Part shown: one piece after another, positions 41,701 through 56,625 of the stretch
Numbering within the stretch: the stretch's first letter is position 1
How the letters are laid out: each line of letters starts with the position of its first letter
Source: Trematomus loennbergii
Lineage: Eukaryota; Chordata; Actinopteri; Perciformes; Nototheniidae
NCBI GenBank assembly: GCA_012861695.1
Contig: JAAOOA010000028.1
Span: forward strand, 8,410,470 to 8,474,469
DNA: 64,000 nt
Reading direction: 5' to 3'
Notes under the pieces: generated by a model
What the model was told of the DNA's origin: nothing
Databases searched by the model: none
The model's input: the letters and a program-made list of their open reading frames with translations, nothing else
Program-made: the position numbers and the translations under genes

Positions 41701-42920
41701 CAGCAGTCCTGGCCAGTTTACCCAGTGTCTGATACGTCTGCTCCTGATATCAAGCCCGGGCGTCTCCTTGCACCCTCAAAGAGCTACTCACCACAAGATC
41801 CAGGTACAAACAGACATGTCTTTTTGATGAAGTGTTTCTTCTTGCTCTAGATGCCTGTGGTTTTCACAGCTCTGCCAGCTTTGACTGACATGTTGGAGAG
41901 ACTGTGTTAATGTGTTTTGCCTTGTGCTTGTTTCAGGATCTCTTTTCATTCAGAATGCGAGCGGGATCCAGATTGGGAGCAACAACTCGATGAGTATTAG
42001 AGGTCACGAGGCCTCCAATAGTTTGATGTCTCTGCCTTCAAATGCCTCAGCAAACTCTCCCATCAAAGAAGGCATTCTGAAATATGGTAAACCATGGGAA
42101 TTTTTCTTTAATGTAACACAGATGATAGTTTGTCTATATGTTTACTGTTTATTTTGCAAATAGGATACTAATTGGGACTGCAATCAAAATGAATTGAATA
42201 TTATGGTTTTGCCGTCAAATGTCAAGAATAGTCAAACATTTCCAGATCCTAAGATGGAATCTTTAAATGTTGTTTTCAATCTGAACAAATGTCCAAAGGA
42301 ATTGCTATTATAAACAAACATGAAAAGCAGACATTCTGTCATAAATGGAAAATAACTCAAACTAATTTTCAAAATAGTTGCCAAAACATTCTTGTCGATC
42401 AACTAAACGATTAATCCAGTTATCTTTTCCGTCTCTAGTAGTTAGTCAAAAGCAGTAAAATGGTGAAGTTAACAATGAAGTATGTAATTTTGCATGTGAG
42501 ATCAGATGAGAACAACAGTTTTCTAATAGTCCAAAGCAAAGGTATTTCAAATTCAGAGGTAAACTTAAAACAATTTATCATTAGTGTTGAATGAAGTCGT
42601 CCTTAAATATGTTTATTTTCTGTCCTTCAGAGGACTATGCCGTGACCGAGGGTCACCTGGACATACTGAGGGACAACATCGGTAAAAAATGGAAGGGATG
42701 TGCACGGCGACTGGGTCTGAGCAGTGTGGAAATAGAGACCATTGAGCACGACTCTTACCGTGACGGCCTCCCCGAGATGGTGCATCAGATGCTGGATCGG
42801 TGGAAAATGAAGGAGGGAAGTATTGGCTGCACTATTGGGAAGCTTTGTCGTGCTCTGGATGGTCACATCAAGATAGATGTCATCCAGAAAATATTGGACT
42901 CCTGCAGTTCTTCCTCCTAG
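38789..42920 (+). CDS. ripk1: receptor-interacting serine/threonine kinase 1
   Basis: RIPK1 is the cytosolic kinase/scaffold at TNF receptor, TLR and death-receptor complexes, directing NF-kB, apoptosis or necroptosis. Coding exons: 38789-38949, 39580-39736, 39819-39956, 40047-40278, 40394-40543, 40775-40851, 40973-41048, 41210-41803, 41937-42086, 42631-42920. All have GT-AG borders and total 2,025 nt, giving 674 aa (human 671). The start follows an acceptor two bases before the ATG. Kinase domain, residues about 15-290: glycine loop GGFGDVYLC, Lys44 (VVLK), catalytic HKD with Asp137, DLG with Asp155, and MAPEH. The disordered Pro/Ser/Gln-rich middle is mostly one 594-nt exon. The RHIM core IQIG is at 539-542 ([15 protein letters not shown]), the RIPK3-binding amyloid motif. 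The C-terminal death domain spans about 579-670 and ends at TAG. FLPDC, with Asp331 at an exon junction, aligns near the human caspase-8 site (LQLDC, Asp324). Divergent from dusp22, convergent with the opsin. Confidence 0.96.
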
Positions 42921-43581
42921 ATCTGAGAAACGTTCTACCTCATTCCGTCTAAAGGACCCTCTGCTCATGATGTTCACATTTTATTAACCGTTTGCAACAT
43001 TTAAAGGCTCTCTCAACCAAAAAGTATACTATTTTCGGATTTATGGGACACATTTTAAATACCTTCTCTCTCGCAACATGTGTCTTGCTCAAAGCATTGG
43101 AAAGCAAACTGAAAACCGAAGAGCTCACTTGACTTCTTCACTGAAATGTTTCCTTTGTTACTTTTTTAAATCCTCACAGCTCCCTGTGAACTGTTTTCAC
43201 TTTCTGGTACTCACTCATTTTGAGAAATTGTTACTCGGACTTTACTTTTATTGTGAACGTTTTCAAATGACTTTATAACTTTTTCTAGCAAGACAAGCTT
43301 GTTCAAATTTGAGGCTTTTCTTAATATGGAATTTCAAAATCTGTTTTAAAAGCAATAATAGCCTGAATGATTAGTACATTATGCATATTGCAAACAATGT
43401 GTTACAGTTGACACATGAGACAAGTCTAAGCAAGAGTTATTACAAAAGTAATATTTTTTATATAAAATGTCAATTATGATTGTTTTTTGTTTGTGCACGG
43501 TCACTGGAGCTTTAACTGAATATTAACTCATATTTAGGGACAATCAAATGGTGTGTGGTAAACATTTATTCCATCCCAACA

Positions 43582-43587
43582 AATAAA
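43582..43587 (+). terminator. ripk1 polyadenylation signal candidate
   Basis: An AATAAA hexamer lies about 660 nt after the ripk1 stop codon, inside an AT-rich 3' UTR-like stretch. A second AATAAA at about 44,062 would give a longer UTR. Confidence 0.45.
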
Positions 43588-43599
43588 GACTTCAATCAC

Positions 43600-46500
43600 A
43601 GAACAGGCAGGGTCAGCTACTCTGTAAGAAGCTGAAAACACACGGTATGTATTCACAGAAAGACAGAACAAGTCCACAATACATTTGCATTTTTGTTGTC
43701 ATCCATGTGTCCAGTGGGAATCCGTAGACACTCATGAGATGAGTAACATAAAGTCTGTCTCCTTCAGCTTGAGACCTGCTGTAGATTATCTTCTTACATT
43801 TCCCCAAATCACAGTAAAGGTGCATTCATTGGCATTGAGCTATTCCTTTGAATGATCAGTGTGTGGATTTACTCTCATGTCAGATTGTCTTTAAACTGAT
43901 ACGCTGCTGTGATGTACTGTATAGCATTTTCAATTATAAGATTTGATGTTTTGTTCCTTTTCATTACAAAATGTTGTAACAAAAAAAAATGTCCTCACTG
44001 TGTTCTTCTTCAACAAGTTTTACCCAAAACCAGTTGTATTTTAAAAGCCATTTTGATATTCTAAATAAACTGAACAAATGTTTATAAAATCCCAAAGTAA
44101 ATTAATTGCATGTGTTACATGGATGGAACTACACACTTTCAGATGGTTTTACTTTTAGTTTTTCCTTTAAACATAACTGCTTATCCCCTGCAACTCTTAA
44201 ATTGATATCAATATAATGAAAACATCAACAGAGCTGTCACTTCTAAACGAATGAGTTTAGACTACAAGTATACGCTATATCTGTATCCCAATTCCACACG
44301 TCATCCTTAATCTAAGGGAGTGCTGAGAATTTTTTCCATATACTTATTCAAAAATGTGTTTGTTTTTTACTTTCTCTTGATTGACACTTTTATTCCACGA
44401 TACCATGCACAACATGAAAGGAAAAGTGTTCAGAATGGGACAGAAACATTTAACAAACTGTTTTGTGAAAAGCTTTCAAAAAAACAAATAACTGAACTTC
44501 AAAGTAAATTACTTTTAAATGATCTGTCATTATGTATTTAGAAGTTTAGATTGCAGACTATTAAAGGTTCCTGTTTGATTGAACAAACAGCTAAGTACTG
44601 TATGTGGATATTTTCATATGCTACCTGCAAAGACAATATACAAAAAGATCAAGTATTTACTCTATGCACTATAGACTATTGGATTGGGACAGACTAAATA
44701 TCACATCACTCAAAAGCTCATTTCCCTTTAAAGCAAATTAAACAAGCGACAGAACTGAACAAATCGAAATTTACAATAATGACAATAATAATGTATTTTT
44801 GATCCGATATAGACTATGATAACATTAAAACCCCACATTAGACTCTAGAGGACTCTGCATACAATGACATAGACTATAGTTTGAATATGGGCATGACCGT
44901 GTGTTGTAGTATGCAGATATTTTTTCCTGAGCATTAGACGAATAAACAGTGGATTGTATTATTTTTTTCATCCCCAAATGCACCTGACAGGAAGACTAAT
45001 TTTCTCTCTGTTTTCATTAAAAAATACTGTTTGAACTTCCATGAAAGGGATTACAGATGATGATGATGATCTGATGATGAGCTATAGTGATAGCCACTGC
45101 TGTTCTCCTTCCCTAGGTAGGTTTAATATTATCTCCACTAAACACTATAACAATGATTCCTTTCAACCCATGAATGACTATTGATAATGTCCTGGTATAT
45201 AAATGTGAGCAGGCTTTCTAGCTTCTTAACAGTAATTACATCCAGGTTCAATCAGATTGAGGCATGATATTAAAATGGCACCCTGTTGATTGAAATAACG
45301 ATTTAAAAACCTTTGTTAAAACAGCATGCCTTGCATCAGCAACATCTTTTACATGACAATTAGGACATGGCTTAATATTCTATTTGGAATAGATGAAGTA
45401 GCAGTAGGTCCACGGGATAATTTGAGGGTAATAATTCAGTGAGTGTCTAAAAAGCTAAGGTTGGATCTGTCTCATAGTTGGTCCTGAGTGAATGCCTAAA
45501 TCCTATTCCAGTCATGTTAACTTTACAATGGATTTACAAACAACAACTATTACAAACAACATGACCTTGATAATCTTTCTCCTCTTAATACATTTATCTG
45601 CAGCTACATATTGGATTGCATTGATTGTTTGTTTCATGTGTGTCAAACATATTATACAAATCAACTATAGACATCCCATTTTCATTGTATACAAAAATAA
45701 TGACTTGAGGTTCACATAATACAGATAGATAGACATTAATGTGCAGAACCATAACAATAGTATTATGTTGCCACATTTAGTTTTACAGTGTGTACTGTAC
45801 ATAGATAATTGATCAAGCACCATAAACTGTAAACCTGCAGTTGTCACATGAAAACAATACGAGGGTTGACAGGGGATGGATGTTTTTACCACTTTTGAAA
45901 TTAGTTATATTTGTGTTCTCCTGCAAAGCCATCATCCAGGACAAATCTGGGTAGAACAGTGAGACTCATGGTATCAAAGTGTAGAAACGATATGAATAAC
46001 AGATATTAGTTGCATCATCAGCATACACGCACAGTGACCAGTCAATTGCCTGAGGTTTAACCCAGGCTTTACTAAGATAATGCGAACAGCAGATTACTAA
46101 ATATCAAGCCCTTAATAAGGTCTACAAGTATTTACAAATATCAGATATCCATGTCTTTAAAGGGCAGAAAGTTAGCTTTGATTTGAATGTAAGCGATCCA
46201 CTGTTAAATCATACATTTATCATGTGTTGTACTTATCCAATATACTATTACTTTGTAGTGAGCAGTCAGAAATGTGCAATGCTTTCTGCAGCATAACCTA
46301 TTTTTGCATAATTTTCATTATTATTATTATTATGAAAGTTAAATCAGTGTTGATTATTTCAATTGATTATTGGTGTTTGCACCAATATGGATTTAGCAAT
46401 ATTTGGACCATAGTCTGATAAAAATATTGTTTTATCGCAGTCAGTCAAACCACATCCATACAGTCCTGATCAAAGAGATGAGATTATCTTTGTTTTGTTG

Positions 46501-47235
46501 CAGGCTCATAATTAATATCATCTTAAAATGATTTTTTTTACAGATTCAACCATTTGACTATAAAGAAAACATCATTAAAATCAAGGAGCTTCATTAACTC
46601 TCAAAGTTTAAACAGTATGCTTCAAATTATGTTGAAACTTGCCCTCCGTCCAACTTGACCAAGCTTAAGCAAACGTTAGAGTAAAAATAAGAAAACTTCA
46701 CTAAATCTAGATTTTTTTTAAAGTAATACACAGAAACGGTAGATCCAGAAAGAGGATGCGGCCAGTAGTGCTACAAGGAATGTGTTAGGTAGTCAAATAT
46801 TGATTTAAAATTAAGTTGGTACAATTCCTCAACACCTTAAATCTCCCCTAGGGTTTTGGAGACATTTTTAGATGTTATTTAAATCTGAAAAAAAGCTACA
46901 AACCGGGCACTTTTTGACAACTTTTTGACAACTTTGATAAGGGCAATTCACTGCAAATGAACACATACTTACAAATTACATTCACTTTAAATTATTAAAT
47001 GCGGTTTGCATTCAACCTTAAATGCTATTCTGTCATATTAACCAAATGAAAACATAGTGGGTGACAAAAGATAAAATAGCTACATGGCGTGTGCCAAAAC
47101 ACTTAAGGAGCATACGGTACATCGCTGAACAAGATTTCCTGAAATATATAAATTACGTAATGCCACATCTTAAAGAACATAACCAGCAAATTAAGTCCAG
47201 AGATATTCTGTAAACATTGTAAATTGAGATAAGTA
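43600..47235. other. convergent intergenic region between ripk1 and the opsin
   Basis: AT-rich DNA without recognisable genes. It must contain the opsin 3' UTR on the minus strand just below 47,236. The rest holds only short simple runs, such as GATGAT at 45,057-45,070 and ATT repeats at about 46,315-46,335. Confidence 0.55.
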
Positions 47236-50200
47236 TCAAGGCCAGGCGACTTTTGCATGGCCTGGAACCATCTCCAAATTAATGTGAAAGTTGTCTATTT
47301 CTGAAGTCCTTTTTGCACACATGATGGCCAGCAGAGACTTTTTGTGGCACACATTTTGATTCTTCTGCCTTTGTGTTTGGGGAATTGGATTGTCTAGAAC
47401 TTTAGATGGGTCGTCAATGGCAGGGTTAGGGACGCTGCAGATTTGAGGGTAGTGTCTGAAGCATTCAAAAGCATCATTGCACTTTATTGTTTCTATAGGA
47501 GGTTGAGCAGAGTAGTTGGATGAAGGGAATGGGTTTGTCTGTCTGTGCAATGAGCGAATTCGGACCCTGATCTCTGTCTTGGAGCAGCAATTTGCTGACC
47601 CCTTCGTGCATTGACAGCAATTCAGAAAGACGTGGCATAGAGTACCAAGGTCCTTGCGTATCACCTTGCGAATGTTCGGCCTCAGCATTAGGTAGATGAT
47701 TGGGTTGTAGATGGTGGACGACTTGGCAAACATTGCCGGTAAAGCAAATGCCAGAGGAGGGATGTTCTCAACGTGCCCAAAGGCAGCCCACATGGATACC
47801 ACAGCATACGGACTCCACGCCACAAAGAAACCGATGCAGACAGCAACACTTACCTGGTAAGAAATAGATCACAGAAGAGAAAACAGTGTATTTGATTGAA
47901 GAATCATGATCATTGTTTGTTTTGCACTATTGATGATAACATACAAAATAATCACAAGGCATGTCCTTTAAAGGCACAAGGTGAACCTGAAATATTGATT
48001 GACTTGCATCAGTCAAAGGCAACATAGGCATTGTAATCCATAGCTGTTTAAATTAAAGTTATTCTTATGGAGAGAGGTGTATAATGATGACCATCGATCA
48101 TCAAAAGCAGCGTTAGCTTCTTATCCATCAAATCAAATCAAATCAAAATGTATTATAGCCCCAAATCACAAGAAATGCCTCAAAGGGCTGTACAAAGCAA
48201 ACAAAAACAAAATACAAACGTCATAGCATAAAAATTATAAAAACATTATACAACATTGTACCTCAACATTAGTATTGCTATGGGATAAAAGCATAAAAGT
48301 ATCTCCAGAGCCAATTCCTGCTAATATTGACCGGAATAGATCCTCTATCACTGACGGATCTATTTACAGTAGGTCATTTCCAATTTATTTTACATATGGA
48401 AGAGTAAGTAAATCTCCATAGGAGTCTTGTCTTGAGCAGAAGCTTTAATATATTACTGATCTCAGAGTATTAATAACACTCTCCCGGGGTGTGATCATGC
48501 AGAGACACAGTAAAGATGAGGGCATAATCATTTCAATGGTGCTATAAAGGACCATAAGAACATGTCGTTTCTAAGCCAGTAATCAAAAGAATATTTCCAA
48601 ACGGAGAGGTGTGTATCATCTTACCTTAATTATAATTGTCTGGATGCTGCTCATGTGTGTCTTCCTCGATGCATGTTGCTCCATATTTTTACGTGATACA
48701 TTCACTGTGACCAGAATGCACGAGTAAGATGCCACAATAATACAGCATGGAAGGATGTAGCAGAAGATGAACAGCGCCACAGTGAATGAACGTGCTGTCG
48801 AGTGTTCATTAGACAGGCGCCAGTCGATGCAACAGGCAGTGCCATAAGGCTCAGGTCCATATTTCCCCCAGTTGGCCAGCGGAGAGCCAGCGAACAACAA
48901 GGCATAGACCCAAGCACAGGCAATGAGCAGACGGCCGTGGACGGGGTTAAACTTGTTACCTGGGGGGAAAAAACATTTTGTTTATATTTTCATGCAGTTG
49001 AAAGCAGTATTATTATTTATTGATATACCCAAACAAATTCCCCCTTACAAATGACTCTTACAACCTCAGATCCAGTGCCTGGATACGGTTCCAGGTACCT
49101 ACTGTACGGACTGAGGCTGGAAAAAGGAGTCTTTCTTATTATGGTCCTTGGTCTTGGAATGACCTTCAATCACGCCTTAAACTGAGGGCACTTGTCTCTA
49201 TTTCATGTTTTAAATTGAAGTTGTCTGAAGTCCTCACCACCAGCTGCTCTTGCAGTAATAAGTAGTGTACTTTTTTATTGTCCTAATGTGCACAATGTAG
49301 TGACTGCTTTTTCGTCTTTTGTTTTCTTTATGTTCTCTGTATTTTATATGTTTGTGTTATGTGTTATGTGTAACGTTGCTGCCTTCTTGGCCAGGTCAGC
49401 ATTGAAAATGAGATTTTATCTCAATGTTTTTTATCTGGTTAAATAAAGGTTAAATAAAAATAAAAATTATGCTACGATAAAGTAGGTTGTTCGATAACCC
49501 TGGTTCTCTATGTAGTAAGAGGTATGCCCTAATCTGCATGTTCTCAAAAGCTCGAACTTACAATAAACAGCACAGCTACTGTAGCGTCCTTTAAAAAAAA
49601 ACCTACATAGTGTTTACTGACTGCATCTGAGAGCTACATGTTTAAAGTTAACTTAAAGGGGGATATTAGCTAATTGTTCAAATGTGAGTATCATACTTTC
49701 ATCTAAGGTTAGGCTAGTTTATTCTAACAATATATTTTACGTTCTCTTCCCGATGTTTATTCAACTTTTTCTTCTTCTAGTGGTGGTTCTTGACAATTTA
49801 AAATGTTCTGAACATGATGAAAATATTAGTCACAGTTACAGGGGCTTGGGTAGCTCAATGCTTAATCTTTGAGGGCACTGCCCCCTTTACAACTGCAATG
49901 GAGCAGTCACAGAGAGGAGATGCACTTCACGCTGCCTTTCAGTATGCGAACAAGCTTGTGTAACTGATTGGAGCACAACAGTCCTTGATGGTTGTTGTGG
50001 GCCACACACATTTTGTTGTCCATCCTGAATATAGTCCAGGATGTCACACAAGAAATGAATGAAACTGTTTCAGCTTTGTTGTGTTTGAGCCTTCGTTCCC
50101 GATTCTGTCCTTGAAAATACAAACACTTAAGCTTCATAGAAAAACTGAATCAAGGAAATCTTAACAAGTGTGAGTGTTGGTGCTCCCAACAAAGGGAAAA

Positions 50201-52912
50201 AAACATAGCTCTCAATCTTCAGGAGGAAAGCTTCCACTACCAAGGTTACGGCCTAATGAGCCTCCTCAGTGAAATTGTAATGATCTTCAGAAAGTGCATT
50301 AAAAGTAATTGCACCACAGCTAGTGGACCTGAATTGGCCCCTATGGTTTCATGGGCAGCATCCTTGCCATTTGTGCTTTTTGAAACAACTGTATAGATGG
50401 TCCTTGAAATTGCATCTTGCACTTATTCTCCCCCCCCACAGGAAATAATTCATCAATGGTGAGGTTGGAGAATATAATATTTCTCCTAAATGTCTAATCT
50501 ACTCAGACATCATTACTGTCAAGTTGTGATGAAATTAGTACCTCTGTAAATATACAGTGGTGGGAGACCACAGTAAGACTTTACAATTCATGCAATAAAA
50601 TCTTTGTTTTGCTGCCTCACATTTTCAAAGGGTATTTTTCGATGGTTGAAGTGATTCAGATAAGGTTTGCTTAACAAAGTGCTTATAATTAAGAGTTATG
50701 TATAGAAGTCCTTTTGTGCTCGGGAAAACACAATATCTTCATTCTCAAATAGAAGGGTTCAATAAACTGAATTAACCAACATCACAAGAAGTGAGTGCAG
50801 CTCCTGAGTCAGTCATCAAAGAAAGGCTAATGTGCAATGGAGGGGATTAACATTTTGTTTTGTAGAACAGATAAATCAATAATCAGCCACTTAGGGGTGT
50901 GATGGTAAATGCTGTGTCATTGTGTTGGAAGAAATAGAATCTTTTTTGAAAACTTACCGTAATGTGGACAACATACTTTTACAAAGCACACGATGCTGAG
51001 CAGGGTCAGAGTCGTCAGACTGCAGATGCCAAACAACATGCCACAAAAAGCGTATATGTAGCACACTGTTTTCCCATACAGCCACCTACATAGGAGGTTA
51101 TGGGATAAAGAGAAATAGAACAAAGCAAAGACAGAGAGGAAAGATCAATGAGGGAGAAGGTGAGAGGGGTAAAAGAAGAATAGCATGAGCATGACTATCT
51201 GTAACCTCACAAGCAAGCATACCCCTAACCAACCATATAGTTAAATGAACCATGAAATATGAAAGAGAGTATGATTTAAAAGCTATACCTACAATCTTTC
51301 TAATATGGTTTACATCAATGTATCTCGTTTTCTGGTAGTTTTCATGCCTGTTAATGCTACAGTACGTGCCATATGTAATACCTGTGGTAGAAGCTTGAAG
51401 TTATGGCCATGGGGTAGAGGGACAGAGTCAGGCCCAAGTCACTGACGGCGAGGTTGATGATGAAGTACTCGGCTGGTTTCAGAAGGTGTTTTTTCTTGAA
51501 GGAGACGTACAGCAGTGTGCTGTTGCCAAACAGTGATAATACTCCTGGAAAACAGACCGAATGATTTCAGAGCCAATTGTGTGCCACAGGAATGTAATTA
51601 ATTATGGCGTATAGTTTTCATGTATTTATTATTTTGTTAGACTAATGAACAAATAGACTCTCATGTTTTAAACCTGGATTGGCTGCTCAAAATGGCAGTA
51701 TTTGTGTTACTGTGTGAAAATCATGATTAAAAACTGTCAAATCCATTGATACTTTAAATAATCATATAAATACATAAATATACATTTTTAATACTAGGGT
51801 GAGTATCAATAAATAATTCTATGGGAAAATAATCCATTAAATGTGTCTTTCACAGGCACTCATTGCGCGTCCCTGAAGTCTTTCTCACAATGTTATAGCT
51901 TGACAGCAGTGTGTACTCACAAGCCATATATGTTGTTGTTTATGTTCATATACAAATAGATATAGCTATGAGAAAGTTCCCTAGGAGGTGGCCTAAAAGA
52001 ATAGGGTGTCAGTGTTGCCATTTTGGCAACATCCACCTGTGTCTTTCTGTTGGATACATTTAAAAAATCTAACTAATGCTCTACTCTTGCTGGCTTTTTA
52101 AACATGTTACTTATCCCAAGTGATAACCTTGCTTAGTGTGAACCAAGTATTATAATTGAAGATGATTCTTTAATTCATGTAGTAAAAGGCAAAGCATAAC
52201 ACAGAGACAGCCTCAGCAGTTATATGGCTTTGATCACGACGCAGACACATGACACAAAGAGAACTATACAGCAGAAGCAAAACACACCTACAGTATGGTC
52301 ATAAAACTCCATTAAGCTGAACATTAATTCAAAAACGTATTACATTAAAAACATGTTTTGGTTACCTTCTAATAGTGCATCACTGCTATCTTCAAATGTA
52401 AGGTTTCTCCAGTAATACTACCGAATGGCAGGTTGTTTTTTTTCAGTATACATTGCCCAGATATAGAACCTATCACCAGAGGCTGCTTGCATTGTTGGAA
52501 GAACAGATTAAACATGCTGCAACACTACAGGCTCTGTATATTGATGTGTGTTTACAGTAGGATTTAGACATCACTAGAGTAAATATTGATAGATGTGATG
52601 CATATACTTATACATATACATACAACTCTGGGAAGAATACAACAATTAACATGCCTCCAAGGCTTCACAGTGTGCTGGCTTGCTCCATGCTGTTTCCCAT
52701 TTCAGCCTCAGCAGAACGGGTAAAAAACGTATTGACAGCAATATTGGTGTTATTAACTCTTTACTGTCTGTTAAGAGATTAAATAAGACCAACATGGTTT
52801 TGAATTACTGCAGAGTTTACTCACCAAAAACAGAGTAGACCACAGCCACGGTTATATCCAGTGGCACAGGTATGTTGGATTGGAAGGCAATGTCTTCATC
52901 TAACAGGCCCAT
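47236..52912 (-). CDS. neuropsin (OPN5)-group opsin without an E/DRY arginine
   Basis: A seven-transmembrane retinal-binding GPCR. Coding exons (minus strand): 52912-52825, 51544-51382, 51085-50958, 48959-48625, 47853-47236, with GT-AG borders, totalling 1,332 nt or 443 aa. The ATG directly follows an acceptor, and an in-frame TAA lies nine codons upstream across the 5' UTR exon. The N-terminus is short. TM1-2 (GNSTLLYVSFKKKHLLKPAE, FIINLAVSDLGL) resembles OPN5. Cys92 and Cys169 form the expected disulfide pair. Glu163 (GPEPYGTACCIDW) aligns with rhodopsin Glu181. TM6 has AWSPYAVVS. Lys282 (PAMFAKSSTIYNPIIY) is the retinylidene Schiff-base lysine, followed by NPxxY. The motif after TM3, normally (D/E)RY, reads S-I-V-C-F-V-K, so the Asp and Arg are absent. 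A long C-tail begins with a Cys cluster (CHVFLNCCQC), a likely palmitoylation site. Teleost OPN5-related classes (opn6, opn7, opn8) are all possible and no symbol is assigned. The long introns contain LINE and other repeats. Confidence 0.88.
48120..48225 (+). repeat. teleost dispersed repeat fragment in opsin intron
   Basis: The phrases 'atcaaatcaaatcaaaatgt', 'tattatagccccaaatcaca' and 'cctcaaagggctgtacaaag' match a motif string very common in teleost genomes. Only about 100 bp is recognisable. Family and exact limits are uncertain. Confidence 0.5.
49040..49470 (+). mobile_element. 5'-truncated non-LTR (L2-like) retrotransposon 3' end
   Basis: The frame at about 49,056-49,262 encodes YNLRSS...FQVPTVRTEAGKRSLSYYG, PWSWNDLQSRLKLRALVSIS and LTTSCSC before a stop. 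This is the usual C-terminal end of fish LINE ORF2 proteins. The 3' UTR follows ('gctgccttcttggccaggtc', 'gagattttatctcaatg'). It ends in 'ctggttaaataaaggttaaa' and AAATAAAAATAAAAA at about 49,470. It is inserted antisense to the opsin, in the intron between its third and fourth coding exons. Lost 5' sequence is typical of LINE insertion. Confidence 0.75.
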
Positions 52913-53644
52913 CTGGAAAAAGAATCACCGTTTTTTAAAGAGCAATAATAAGTGCTTTCTCACACATAAAGTATAATATTTTAAGCTATGAACCTAAAAA
53001 ATGCAGGATTTGCAAATGTTCCTAAAAAAAAGTAATGTATTAGCATTTATATTGCTTTGATTAAAGTGTTCTTGCATAAGAGTATGTGACTAATTAACAG
53101 CCATGTGTGATCATAGCTCTTTGTGTGCAACCGTTTGTTCCCATTCCCATTCCTACTGTAATATATGCATCTTGCTGCATAATGTCTCTCCTGTTGCTGT
53201 TTTGTCTGTCTACACTCCTATCCTGTAAAACAGCATTTTTGTCTAGCAATTGTCCTGTCAAAGTTTTTTTTTTAATGTATTCTTAGCTCAGTTGGGAACT
53301 GTTTTTGAGTTTCATTTTTGGATATTCTTTAGACATGCTAGACAAACTGGCTTGTGATTTTGAAGCGGCAAAGCCACAATGCACGCGCGTAATAACGAAC
53401 AGCACAAACGAATCACCTAAAGAAGGTAATCACAATGCTTGAAGTTGTGTATATTTTAGCAGATGATTTGGATGAAAAATACATTAATAGCCTTGTTCGG
53501 TAGTTTTCATGATTTATGGTAGCCTTGTACATTTTTGTAGACTATTTGAATAGTTGTCCAGCCTGGAGGCGACATCAGCCTTACATTGATTACAATACCA
53601 CATGGTTTTATAGGTTTAAATAACTACGAACATAAATGCTTACC

Positions 53645-53885
53645 TCGACAAACGATTGCTGAATTGCTTATATCCGCGTCCTCTAATAATGCTTCTGATC
53701 CATTCCGTTTCCGAAATCACTTTTTAAACTTAACCCCATTGGGTATAGTTTGCGCCAGATGAAGTATCCGAGGTGTTGTGGCTCCTCAGCAGCAGAGAGG
53801 GCGTATCTCATTCTCACTCCTGTGTAAAGAGAAGCAGGAGACTTCATTGTAATGAGCTGGAGCTCCAGATCCATTAACACTCACA
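53645..53885 (-). other. opsin 5' non-coding first exon and promoter
   Basis: On the minus strand a good donor (CGAG|gtaagc) ends an exon at 53,645. This joins the acceptor at 52,913, directly before the start codon. The frame entering the ATG contains TAA nine codons upstream, so this exon is untranslated. A 65-codon frame inside it (53,683-53,880) is not in frame with the opsin and looks incidental. The 5' boundary and promoter position are inferred only. Confidence 0.55.
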
Positions 53886-53889
53886 CACG

Positions 53890-54990
53890 CTCACTCACGT
53901 AAATCTATTTTTGGTCATCATGCCTGGAAGCACACTATGGGTTTGTTTAATCTTAACAATGTGCCTGCAGGCTAGTGTCAGAAAACTCATTTATGCTAGT
54001 GCACATGCCCCTCTCCACCCATTCATAAATGCTCTTTGGTTACCCATTCACAACTGTACAAACGCTCAAGTAATCACTCATATTAATACACATCTGGAAC
54101 TACAGTACATTTATTTTTAATCTGGTTAAAGCATAAAATGCATCATGATCAATTTGTATTGATATTAGCGTTAAGAGAGTTTACAATTATTATCATATAT
54201 GATATAAAAATAGAATTTTACTTTGTTTGGCAACAAACTACAGGAGACAGAGACTCCTTATATTGGCATAGTGCTTTTGCAATTTCAATTTCAAATCTTA
54301 ACCAAGGTTAAGTGCTGACTTTTGGGTATCACATCTGTTTGGCATTTGTTACCCTTTTCAGACAACATCCCCTAATGGTTGTGGAACACAATAAGAGGGT
54401 TACTTTTCACTTTCAAAATCCCAAAGTCACCACATTAACTTTACAACCTCTGTTTCTTATCAAACACAACATCCTCTAACACAAAGCCAACTCAACCACA
54501 ATGTGTGCATTTCAAAATACCTTTACTGCTGCACACAAGCGAAGTATTCAAACGTTTCTGTTGTTTTCGTTTTCCCCCCTTTTGGCTGTAACTTAGCATG
54601 AAATACTGTAACATTTAATCTTTGGACACCTTGCTCCTGCTCCGGAATTTAAATAGAAATTATTTAAGACGGAGCAGTCCTGTTCCACACACATTAGTCT
54701 GTAATAATTGACTTGCCAAAGGGTCCATGGGGTTGACATGGTTAAATGTGAATATTTAGGTTTTTATAGGATGAATGTCAATTTCAGTCCTGTAATCATC
54801 CTGTTCACCCATTGTGCCAGCAAGGATGTGTAGCATTTAATTACATCTCGATATTACATATCCCCCACAAAAAAAAGAAAGAAATCAATTTCTGTGAGTC
54901 AAGGGCACATGTAGTGGCCCGTGAAAATGATTTTTCTAATTTTTCTAATTTCTAAAAAATATTGCCTTATCTACCACTTGCACTCTTCTT

Positions 54991-55003
<13 letters not shown>
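53890..55003. other. gene-free AT-rich stretch upstream of the opsin
   Basis: No coding region or clear repeat was identified. It ends in a CT-rich run (54,986-55,003) that leads into the CA array. Confidence 0.55.
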
Positions 55004-56620
<1,617 letters not shown>

Positions 56621-56625
56621 ATGAC

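Noticed and set aside
53683..53880. 65-codon frame in the opsin 5' exon
   Set aside because: It is not in phase with the opsin, and the frame that enters the opsin ATG contains a stop. Most likely 5' UTR.
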